In this document: piece by piece, positions 15,758-24,393 of the stretch
Layout: each line of letters begins with the position of its first letter
Position numbering within the stretch: the stretch's first letter is position 1
From: DATFES01 sp035457725
GTDB taxonomy: Bacteria > Pseudomonadota > Alphaproteobacteria > CACIAM-22H2
Length of the DNA stretch: 41,096 bases
NCBI GenBank assembly: GCA_035457725.1
Contig: DATIBC010000086.1
Coordinates: forward strand, 1-41,096
Direction: 5' to 3'
Notes under the pieces: generated by a model
Databases searched by the model: none
What the model was told of the DNA's origin: nothing
What the model saw: the letters and a program-made list of their open reading frames with translations, nothing else
Program-made: the position numbers and the translations under genes

Positions 15758-16798
15758 ATGCCCACTATGCCGATGCAGGCCTCCGACTCCGCCGCCGTTG
15801 CCCGCGCGCTTGCCGCGCGCAAGGCGTTCGCCGACATCGACGCCACCGCGCTGACCGCGATGCCGATGTCGGGCCTGTCGCATGCCCATTGGCGACTGGT
15901 TGGCCGCCGCATCGTCATCCGCGTGCCGCGCACAGGCGATGCCACGCTCGATCCGCGCGCCAGCATCGAACGCCAAGCTGAGATCTTTCGCCGCGCGTAC
16001 CCGAGCGGCTGCACGCCGCGGCTGGTCGAAATCCTGCCGCCAAGCGGCGATCTTCCCTTGGGCGCATTGGTGGTCGAGGAGATCGTCGGCGCTCCGCCGC
16101 GCGTTCCCGGCGAAATGGCCGCGATCGCCGAGTCGCTGGCGGCGATTCACGCGCTTGGCTTGCCCGCGCCCCTGGCCCGCCCCCCGCTTGCCGACTGGCC
16201 GGACCATTTTGCGGCAACGCTAGGGATCATCGAACGTAACGCCATCCATCTCCCGCGGATCGATTCGGATGCGCGACACGCCATCGCTGAAGAGCTCGCC
16301 TGGGCGCGTCGTTTCGCGCGCGAAGCCACGGCCTCGCTCGCCCGCCTGCCGCAATCGCTAGTCGTGGTCGACGCGCACCCGGGGAACTTCGTCATGACCC
16401 CCGACGGTACCGCGATGTTCGTCGATCTCGAGAAGGCCGGTTATGGCGCGCCGCCGGTCGACCTGGCGCACGCCACGCTCGGCATCGCGCTCGCCTGGAG
16501 CGACCGGCGGGCTGCGTTGTCGCGCGCCGACATCGTCGCGTTCTATCGCCGCTATCTCGACCGGCGACTGCCGGCGGTGGCCTCGGCGCTCGAGCCGTGG
16601 CTGATGCCGTTCCGCCGTCTGGTCTGGCTCAGGACGACCATGGCGTTCGCGCGTTTCGCCGCCGAAGGTGCGGCGGCCATGCTCGCCGAGGACGCCGCCC
16701 AGAATGCCGCGGCAGCGATGCGAATTGCTTTCGATGCCGCCGTAATCGCTCGCCAACGCGCTGAGTGGTCGGCGCCCGATCCGCTCATTCTGGCTTGA
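15758..16798 (+). CDS. Aminoglycoside-phosphotransferase-fold kinase (substrate unknown)
   Basis: A 346-residue protein of the APH/choline-kinase fold. The C-lobe has the catalytic loop VVVDAHPGNF (Asp205, Asn210) and the metal-binding FVDLEKAGYG (Asp223). The N-lobe shows RIVIRVPR for the ATP lysine region (Arg in place of a clear Lys) and VVEEIVG as hinge. The usual HGD start of the catalytic loop is V-V-D here, so the His is missing while Asp and Asn remain. Resistance function is unlikely; such chromosomal members often phosphorylate small metabolites or sugars. It is divergent from the TIGR04283-like gene with 64 nt between starts, so they may share control. The ribosome site is weak. 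Confidence 0.75.
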   Translation: MPTMPMQASDSAAVARALAARKAFADIDATALTAMPMSGLSHAHWRLVGRRIVIRVPRTGDATLDPRASIERQAEIFRRAYPSGCTPRLVEILPPSGDLPLGALVVEEIVGAPPRVPGEMAAIAESLAAIHALGLPAPLARPPLADWPDHFAATLGIIERNAIHLPRIDSDARHAIAEELAWARRFAREATASLARLPQSLVVVDAHPGNFVMTPDGTAMFVDLEKAGYGAPPVDLAHATLGIALAWSDRRAALSRADIVAFYRRYLDRRLPAVASALEPWLMPFRRLVWLRTTMAFARFAAEGAAAMLAEDAAQNAAAAMRIAFDAAVIARQRAEWSAPDPLILA

Positions 16799-16828
16799 CA
16801 ACGCCGGCGGTTTGTTCTTGATTTGTTC
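16795..16828 (+). promoter_or_regulatory. Candidate LexA (SOS) operator over the radical SAM promoter
   Basis: GTTC-TTGATTT-GTTC at 16814-16828 is an exact match to the alphaproteobacterial LexA box GTTC-N7-GTTC. A perfect -35 TTGACA lies at 16795-16800 (overlapping the stop of the kinase gene), and TTGATT at 16818-16823 is at the right distance (17 nt) for a weak -10, so the operator would cover the -10. The downstream gene starts at 16852. Confidence 0.65.
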
Positions 16829-16851
16829 GCTATGACGGTCGAGAGTGTCCA

Positions 16852-17970
16852 GTGACCGATCCGCTCGAGGAGTGGCGGCTGCCATCGGTCACACGCAAGG
16901 GCCGCGGCGCCATCGGCAACCCGGATGGTCGCTTCGAGCGCCACCATCGCGTGGCGGTCGATGACGGCTGGGCGCGCCAAAAGATCGACGATGCGACGAG
17001 CGACGACGCCGACCCGTCGCCGCTCGGCACAACCGTGAGCGTCGACAAGACGCGCACCATCATCGCCCGCAACGACTCGCCCGATGTACCCTTCGAGCAG
17101 TCGATCAACCCGTATCGCGGATGCGAGCACGGCTGTGTCTATTGTTACGCGCGGCCAAGCCACGCCTATTTCGGGCTTTCTTCGGGTTTGGATTTTGAAA
17201 CCAAGCTGTTCATGAAGCCCGACGCGCCGCGGCTGTTGGCGGCCGAGCTGCGCCGTCAAGGTTACCGCCCCAAGCCGATCGCGCTCGGCACCAACACCGA
17301 TCCCTACCAGCCGATCGAGCGCACACACCGCATCACGCGCCAGATCATCGAAACACTCGGCGAATTCGCTCACCCCTTCACCATCGTCACCAAATCGGCG
17401 CTGGTGACGCGCGATCTCGACCTCATCGCGCCGCTTGCCCGAAGGCATCTATGCAAGGTTTTCATTTCGGTGACGACGCTGAGCTCCGAATTGGCGCGCC
17501 GCATGGAGCCGCGAGCGGCGGCGCCGCGAAAGCGCCTTTCCGCGATCGCCATGCTCGCTTCGGCCGGCGTGCCGACGGGCGTGATGGCCGCGCCAATGAT
17601 CCCTGCGCTCAACGATATCGAGCTCGAGGCGATCCTCGAGGCGGCGGCGCGGGCCGGCGCCTCATCGGCTGGTTACACGGTCTTGCGGTTGCCGCATGAA
17701 ATCAAGGATCTATTCGGCGAGTGGCTCGAAGCGCACGCGCCGCTCAAGGCGAAGCATGTGCTGGCCCTGGTCCGCGAGACGCGCGGCGGCCGGCTCAACG
17801 ATCCGAATTTCGGCTCGCGCATGCGCGGCACCGGGCATTACGCCGAACTGCTCGCCGCGCGGTTCAAGCTGGCTTGCAAGCGCCTCGGGCTGAACCGCAA
17901 CGATTGGCTTCTCGACGAGACGCAGTTCAAGCCGCCGCCGGCGGCCGGCGATCAACTAGTTCTGGTCTGA
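16852..17970 (+). CDS. PA0069-family radical SAM protein (SplB-like)
   Basis: A 372-residue cytosolic radical SAM enzyme. The cluster motif is CEHGCVYC (Cys91, Cys95, Cys98; CxxxCxxC), preceded by QSINPYRG, which is the pattern of the spore photoproduct lyase-like/PA0069 family. Further family landmarks are ALGTNTDPYQPIE, FTIVTKSALVTRD, and LPHEIKDLF. The N-terminal 60 residues are charged and variable. The reaction of this family is not established; the resemblance to SplB and the SOS-type operator in front suggest DNA damage repair, which is inference. The start is GTG with no clear ribosome site; a later start would remove little. It converges with the cyclase-ATPase gene, 41 nt apart, with a 12-bp palindrome CGACGATCGTCG (17982-17993) between. 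Confidence 0.88.
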   Translation: MTDPLEEWRLPSVTRKGRGAIGNPDGRFERHHRVAVDDGWARQKIDDATSDDADPSPLGTTVSVDKTRTIIARNDSPDVPFEQSINPYRGCEHGCVYCYARPSHAYFGLSSGLDFETKLFMKPDAPRLLAAELRRQGYRPKPIALGTNTDPYQPIERTHRITRQIIETLGEFAHPFTIVTKSALVTRDLDLIAPLARRHLCKVFISVTTLSSELARRMEPRAAAPRKRLSAIAMLASAGVPTGVMAAPMIPALNDIELEAILEAAARAGASSAGYTVLRLPHEIKDLFGEWLEAHAPLKAKHVLALVRETRGGRLNDPNFGSRMRGTGHYAELLAARFKLACKRLGLNRNDWLLDETQFKPPPAAGDQLVLV

Positions 17971-18011
17971 GCGCAAGTCTCCGACGATCGTCGCCGAAGC
18001 GCCGCCCGTTC

Positions 18012-21000
18012 TCAACGGAAGGCCGCCTGCGGCCCCGTCCATTTCTCCAGCTCGGCTAGGGCGCGCTGCTCGAATATCGCCGAATGTTGCGCGCGGGCGA
18101 TGCGCAGCGCCGTCGAGAGATCCTCTGCCGCGCTTTTCTCGCGCGCGGCGCCGGCCGGGCCGAGCATTGCGCGCAAGCGGTGGAATTCGGCGGCGAGCCA
18201 CCGCTCGCCATTCGTCATTCGCTCGGCGACCGGCGCCAAAACGGCGAAACCCTCGGCCCGATATCCGGCAATCTCGCACATGTCGGCGTAGAGGATGCAC
18301 CATGCGGAGAGCAGGAATGCGCGTTGCGCAACCAGCGCCTCGATGCCGGGGCGCGCCATCCCGAGGCCTTGCTCGGCCTCGCCTCGCAGAATCGCGGCCA
18401 AGCCGGACAGCAATTCCGCATGCGGACGCCAAAACGGCAGCTCGTGGCGAAAGCTCAGGCGTTTCAGCTCGGCGGCATGCATGTCCAGTTCGTCGGCGTC
18501 GCGGGCGATGCCGGCGAGGAATCCTCCGGCGAAGGCGATCGTTTGGCAAATAGTCGGCAGGTGGCCCGTATCGTTCGCGGCCTCGAGACTCGCCGCCCGC
18601 CACGTCCGCGTGCGATCGGCGATCCCCATTAGCCCATACGCCTCGGCGAGGCAAAGTTGAGCCGTCACCGCATGCTTGGTCGCTCCCAGCTCGGCGAGCG
18701 CCGCTTCGTGCTGGTCGGCGGCGTAGAGCGCCTGGAAGCCCTCGAGCTCGCGAACCGCGGCCGGAAACTCGCCCCGGAACAACAGCGCCGAACCCAGCGT
18801 GCGCGCGGCGAGCAGCCGATCGATGGCGTTTCCTTGCGCCGCGTAGGTATCGATTTCCTGGGCGAGCGTGTAGCATTCCTCCAATCTCTCGCCACGAAGC
18901 GCGTCGAGCCATTTGAGGCTCAGAACGGGCACCATGCGGTGCTGGGCGTCGAGCTTTTTGCACAGCTCGAGCGCGCGTTCGACTTCACGCTTGACGCCCT
19001 CGGCCGACCAACCGAACACGGCGATCCGTGGGCCAAGGATCTTGACCAACAGATCGAGCTCGAGCTCGTCGCGGCCGTCGCCGGGCGGCAATCGTGGAAC
19101 GAGCTCGATTGCGCGCGAAAGATGGCTGATACTTTCCGACGTCGCCGAGCGGCGCCACGCCACGATTCCCGCTCTCTGCCAATAGGGAATCGCCCGCTCG
19201 GCGGCGCCGGCTTCGGTGAACTGCAGCGCCAGGACATGCGGTAGGTCGTCGGCGATGCCGGGAAACCGTGTTTCGATGGTTTCGGCCACTCGCTTGTGCA
19301 AGCGCGCTCGGTCGCGCTGCAAGAGAACCTGGTAGGCGGCATCGCGGAGCAACATGTGGCTGAAACCGATCGCCTCGCCGTGCGCGCTCTGCTCGCGAAC
19401 GAAAATGCGCGCCGTCATCAATTGGCCGATGATCGCCCTGACCTCCTCGGAACGCTTGTCGGCGACGGCGATCAGCAAGTCGATCGGAAACGAGCGCCCG
19501 ATCACCGCGGCGATCTGCGTGATCTCTCGGCCATGCTCGAGCCGGTCCAGCCTGGCTAGCAACGATTCGGTGAGCGTCGAGGGAATGACGAGCGGCTCGA
19601 TCGAACCGTCGGCCGAACCGCCGCCGGCCTCGAGCAAGGCGCGGGTCAGCTCCTCGATAAAGATCGGCACGCCGTCGGAGCGATTGACGATAGTTTCGAC
19701 GATGGCCTGCGAAATCCGCGCCGATCCGGCGATGGTTTCGACGAGCCGCCGCGCTTCCGACCGGTGGAAGCGCCGCAGATCGATGATCGTCGCTTCCGTC
19801 TCAGAAATCCACTGCGCGCGCTCGCGGGGCCGCGTCGTGGCCACCAACATGACGCGCATGTTTGGCAGCAGCGGCGCCAGGTTGCTCAACAATTCGATCG
19901 TCGAGGGGTCCGCCCAGTGGACGTCCTCGAGGATAAGCAGCGCATTGCCGCGCGTCGCCGCTTCGACAAGGTCCAGCAAGACCTTGAACGTCCGCGCGCG
20001 CACCTCCCATGGTCCCAATCTACGCAATTCGGTCGGTCCGGCGGCGATGTTCAGCAACTCGGCAACGATCGCCGCCGTTTCCGGCGACGCCAAACCCCAG
20101 CTGCTCAACAGCGCCCGCAGCTTATTGCGCGCGTCGTCCGGCCGATCGGCCGCCGCTATCCCGGCGGCGAACGCGAGAAATCGCCGGATCGGGTAGAAGG
20201 GGATGCTCGAGTGATAGGACATGCATTGCAAAACGACCCGGGCGTTCGGCTCTACCCCGAGCCGGGCGTGGAGTTCCTCGACCAGCCGCGACTTGCCGAC
20301 GCCGGGTTCGCCGGAGATCAGGACGACTTGGCCGTGTCCCGATGCGGCGGCACCATGGCGTTCGAGCAACAGGTCGATTTCCCTTGCCCGTCCGACGAGC
20401 TGCGTTTCTCTAGGTCGCTTAGCCGAGGCGAAACGGCTGAGCGTCGACACTTCGCGGATGGCGCGGCAAACCGTCACGGGCGAAGCGAATCCTTTGAGCG
20501 CGCGCTGGCCGATCATCGCGCATTCGAAATGCGATCCGATCAGTTCGGCGGTCGTCGCCGACAGGAACACTTGCCCGGCGCCGGCTTCGGCTTGTAGACG
20601 AGCGGCGAGATTCACCGCGTCGCCGACCAGCGCCCCTTTCTCGACCGCCGCGCCGCTTCCCTGTTGGCCGGCGACGATGAAGCCGGTGGCGATGCCGACC
20701 CGGGCGGCCAACGGATTCGTATCGCCCCACTTGAGTTCGCCGACGCGCAACGCCAGCGCCAATCCGACGCGAACGGCGCGGATTGCATCGTCCTCCTTGG
20801 CCCGCGGATAGCCGAAGCTGGCCAAAATCCCGTCGCCGAGAAAGCGCGCGAGGTGGCCGCCATGCTCGCCAATGACGGCGGTGCAGAGATCCTTGTAGGA
20901 ACCAAGGAGTTCGTGCATCGCCTCGGATCCGAGCGTGGCCGTCAAAGCGGTCGAATCGACGAGATCGCAGAAAACTATGGTCGCCAGGCGCCGCTCCGCC

Positions 21001-21290
21001 GACACGAGGGGTGTCGCTTCCGGCGCGCGTCCTTCGCCCTCGGGTCCGCGGGCCGCCGCCGCGGCGAGGCGATCGGCGGCGCGCGAACGAAGCGCATCGA
21101 TCGCCATCAGCAGGCGTCGGCGATGGCCGACCGAAACGATCCCGATCGCCGTCAAATCGTCCGCGGTCAGATGCGGCAGCGTATCCTCGGCGACGTCGTT
21201 GTCCCGAAACGCCGCCAGGTACTGCCCAAGGCCGACGCTGTTGAGCCAGGCTTCAAGGTCGAAAGGCGCGCCCGCGCGGTTCTGCGGCAC
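18012..21290 (-). CDS. SAM-domain / class III nucleotide cyclase / AAA ATPase regulator
   Basis: A 1092-residue multidomain protein. Residues 10-70 form a sterile alpha motif (FDLEAWLNSVGLGQYLAAF...). Residues 100-275 are a class III cyclase domain with both metal Asp (Asp109 in FCDLVDST, Asp153 in LGDGILASFG) and the transition-state pair Asn227/Arg231 in VNLAARL. The purine-selecting Lys position is Arg149 and the partner Asp position is Ala220. Residues 300-560 are a STAND/AAA-type ATPase with Walker A GEPGVGKSR (327-335) and Walker B LLILEDVHWAD (451-461). The remaining 500 residues are helical, TPR-like repeats. There is no membrane segment. It would be a ligand-switched signalling ATPase making cAMP or a related nucleotide. 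GTG start, 24 nt after the FAD oxidase gene, so probably co-transcribed. Confidence 0.9.
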   Translation of the reverse strand: MPQNRAGAPFDLEAWLNSVGLGQYLAAFRDNDVAEDTLPHLTADDLTAIGIVSVGHRRRLLMAIDALRSRAADRLAAAAARGPEGEGRAPEATPLVSAERRLATIVFCDLVDSTALTATLGSEAMHELLGSYKDLCTAVIGEHGGHLARFLGDGILASFGYPRAKEDDAIRAVRVGLALALRVGELKWGDTNPLAARVGIATGFIVAGQQGSGAAVEKGALVGDAVNLAARLQAEAGAGQVFLSATTAELIGSHFECAMIGQRALKGFASPVTVCRAIREVSTLSRFASAKRPRETQLVGRAREIDLLLERHGAAASGHGQVVLISGEPGVGKSRLVEELHARLGVEPNARVVLQCMSYHSSIPFYPIRRFLAFAAGIAAADRPDDARNKLRALLSSWGLASPETAAIVAELLNIAAGPTELRRLGPWEVRARTFKVLLDLVEAATRGNALLILEDVHWADPSTIELLSNLAPLLPNMRVMLVATTRPRERAQWISETEATIIDLRRFHRSEARRLVETIAGSARISQAIVETIVNRSDGVPIFIEELTRALLEAGGGSADGSIEPLVIPSTLTESLLARLDRLEHGREITQIAAVIGRSFPIDLLIAVADKRSEEVRAIIGQLMTARIFVREQSAHGEAIGFSHMLLRDAAYQVLLQRDRARLHKRVAETIETRFPGIADDLPHVLALQFTEAGAAERAIPYWQRAGIVAWRRSATSESISHLSRAIELVPRLPPGDGRDELELDLLVKILGPRIAVFGWSAEGVKREVERALELCKKLDAQHRMVPVLSLKWLDALRGERLEECYTLAQEIDTYAAQGNAIDRLLAARTLGSALLFRGEFPAAVRELEGFQALYAADQHEAALAELGATKHAVTAQLCLAEAYGLMGIADRTRTWRAASLEAANDTGHLPTICQTIAFAGGFLAGIARDADELDMHAAELKRLSFRHELPFWRPHAELLSGLAAILRGEAEQGLGMARPGIEALVAQRAFLLSAWCILYADMCEIAGYRAEGFAVLAPVAERMTNGERWLAAEFHRLRAMLGPAGAAREKSAAEDLSTALRIARAQHSAIFEQRALAELEKWTGPQAAFR

Positions 21291-21314
21291 GGCACCGCGC
21301 CCTATCGAAGCCGA

Positions 21315-22958
21315 TCACGCGACGGTGCGCGCGTCGCCGATCGCCGGCGCATGGCTGATCGGCGTCGCGAGCGCGCGCGCCAGTCGCTGCGGCAATTCGA
21401 CGTCGGCTGCCGCCCGGTCCGGGTACGCGCTGACCTGCTGCGGAAACGTGAACAGGCCCCCGGGATCATATTTGTTCTTGACCTTTATCAATGGGAAAAG
21501 CGCCGGCCCCCAATAGTTGAAACGATAGTCGGGGACGTTCGCGCTCGGGTAATTCTGATAAATGTGCCCGTTCCAGTAGAGTTGCATCAATTCGCACCAA
21601 CCCGCAAGGAAGTCCTCGACCGGGCCGGGCGGCATATCGTCGTACCAAAAGACGTCGAGGAAAGCGCTGAACGCGACGTCGCGATGGATGAACGCGCTGT
21701 CCTCGACCGGATAGCGGTTGATCGCCGCCCCGTATAACTCCAGGCACATATACGACCATTGGCTGGGCGTGGTGACGAAATAATCGAGGATGGCCAGCCA
21801 CTCCTCGGCGGCCAGGTCGCGAGCGACATAACGCGCCGCCTTGCCCTCGTTCGGCATGCCGCGGCTCTTGATCGGAACCGGCGGAATATCCTGCGGATAT
21901 CCGAGCAGCGCGTCGTTGATGGCGACGTAAGCGCCGTACATGCCGTATTGAAACTGCGCCCCGGGCGTGGCCAGAAGCGGCGCCAAGGCGGCGCGGCCGC
22001 TCTCCTCGGACCCAAGATGCATCCCGCGGACGATCAGCCATGGGCGAAGATCTCCGCCCTCGGGATCGTTCGAATCGGATTGATAGCAAATCATCGCCTG
22101 CGGATTGACTTCAGCCGTGCGCGTCGTCCGCATGTAACCGTATTGCAACGCCAGCAGGCCCTTGCTCGCGTTGGCGCGGTCACGCGGCGACTCGAGCGGC
22201 CATGTCACCGACCAGCCCCATACCGTTCCGATGCTGCGCAGGCGATAGGTGACGTTGAGCAATACGCCGAAGTTTCCCCCCGTGCCGCCGCGCATCGCCC
22301 ACCACAAGTCGTAATTCGTCGTCTCGCTGGCTTCAATGATCCGGCCGTCGGCGAGCATCACGCGCAGCGCGATTACGTTGTCGCAGTTCATGCCGAACGA
22401 CCGCGACGTGAAGCCGTAGCCGCCGCCCTGCATGTAGCCCCCAACGCAGACATCGTCGCATTCGCCGCCCGGCACATGCAGGGAATCGGCGGCGAGCTTC
22501 GAGTTCAGTTTGGCGAACGTGCAGCCGCAGCCGACGGTCACCGTCATCGCCGCGCGGTCCACGTGCACATCGTCGAGGCCGCTGACGTCGATCATCAGCC
22601 CATTGTCGCAGTACCCGGAGTATCCCGCAGTCGAATGGCCGCCAGACCGCACCGCGAAATTCAACGCCGGCCCGGCCGGGTTTGGGCGCGCCATATCAAG
22701 GCACAGCGCGACGTCGCTCTCAACCGCGCAATAGGCGATCAACAACGGACGCGGATCAAAGACCGGGTTGAACAGCTTCCGGTCCTTATCGTAGTCGGGG
22801 TCGCCGGGCACGACGAAATGCCCCTGAAACTTCGCCTGCAGCGATTCGAGCGTTTGACGCGGAACGCCGATGCGCTGAAAAACCGCCTCGTCGTAGCCTT
22901 GCCAGCGGGCAATGCGCGCCGCATCGCGGATTCGCTTTCTCGAATAGCGGTATGGCAT
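21315..22958 (-). CDS. BBE-type FAD-dependent oxidase (predicted bicovalent flavin)
   Basis: A 547-residue oxidoreductase of the berberine-bridge/glucooligosaccharide-oxidase family. The FAD domain shows RSGGHSTAGYSGY with His108, and GGECDDVCVGGYMQGGGYG, in which Cys167 aligns with the second flavin-linking residue (C-x3 then GG at +12). Both attachment sites are thus present, which in this family means 8-alpha-N1-histidyl, 6-S-cysteinyl FAD and oxidase chemistry. The C-terminal BBE segment is seen in NYWGPALFPLIKVKNKYDPGGLFTFPQQV. Substrate is unknown: sugars, oligosaccharides and alkaloids are known in the family. No signal peptide is evident. ATG at 22958 has GGGGGAGGG 4 nt upstream. It is divergent from an ABC importer and followed by the cyclase-ATPase. 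Confidence 0.88.
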   Translation of the reverse strand: MPYRYSRKRIRDAARIARWQGYDEAVFQRIGVPRQTLESLQAKFQGHFVVPGDPDYDKDRKLFNPVFDPRPLLIAYCAVESDVALCLDMARPNPAGPALNFAVRSGGHSTAGYSGYCDNGLMIDVSGLDDVHVDRAAMTVTVGCGCTFAKLNSKLAADSLHVPGGECDDVCVGGYMQGGGYGFTSRSFGMNCDNVIALRVMLADGRIIEASETTNYDLWWAMRGGTGGNFGVLLNVTYRLRSIGTVWGWSVTWPLESPRDRANASKGLLALQYGYMRTTRTAEVNPQAMICYQSDSNDPEGGDLRPWLIVRGMHLGSEESGRAALAPLLATPGAQFQYGMYGAYVAINDALLGYPQDIPPVPIKSRGMPNEGKAARYVARDLAAEEWLAILDYFVTTPSQWSYMCLELYGAAINRYPVEDSAFIHRDVAFSAFLDVFWYDDMPPGPVEDFLAGWCELMQLYWNGHIYQNYPSANVPDYRFNYWGPALFPLIKVKNKYDPGGLFTFPQQVSAYPDRAAADVELPQRLARALATPISHAPAIGDARTVA

Positions 22959-23042
22959 CGGCCCTCCCCCGTGTGAGCGCGAACAACCGTAAGATGATTT
23001 ATAGCCGCTAATCCACGGCCGCACCAGAACGATCCCACGGAC

Positions 23043-23069
23043 GGCGCCGGCGGCGGCGCCGGCGGCGGC
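23043..23069. repeat. Tandem GGCGCCGGCGGC repeat
   Basis: Two exact copies of the 12-mer GGCGCCGGCGGC plus GGC in the 292-nt divergent gap between the FAD oxidase gene (minus) and the ABC importer operon (plus). It is very GC-rich and may form hairpins because GGCGCC is palindromic. No function is implied. Confidence 0.7.
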
Positions 23070-23144
23070 TTCGCGGGCGCACGATCGGCGTAAAACAACG
23101 CCAGCGTGTCGCCAGGCCGGCCGATGCGACCGCGTCTATTCGGC

Positions 23145-23174
23145 TTGCGCCGGATTGTCATCGAAACGTAATAA
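23145..23174 (+). promoter_or_regulatory. Candidate promoter of the ABC importer operon
   Basis: TTGCGC (23145-23150) and TAATAA (23169-23174) are separated by 18 nt, in the only AT-rich patch of the divergent gap and about 75 nt upstream of the first importer gene. The -35 match is moderate, so this is a guess from spacing and composition. Confidence 0.3.
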
Positions 23175-23250
23175 TAGTCCAACGTTTAGGCCGTCAGATG
23201 CGCTCTCGCCGGCATCGGCCAATCGGGCCGGCGCGGCAACGGGGGAGAGA

Positions 23251-24339
<1,089 letters not shown>

Positions 24340-24393
24340 GGCTCCGCGCTGTCATCGGTTCCTGGTCAACCGCAACGAGGGGAGATGTCAACG

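Noticed and set aside
16852..17970. The selenodomain radical SAM partner of the nearby transferases
   Set aside because: The cluster motif CxxxCxxC in the QSINPYRG context is of the PA0069/SplB type and there is no selenodomain, so proximity is not evidence of partnership.
19354..20597. Two long plus-strand frames opposite the cyclase-ATPase
   Set aside because: They overlap each other and the real gene in different frames; composition is shadow-like.
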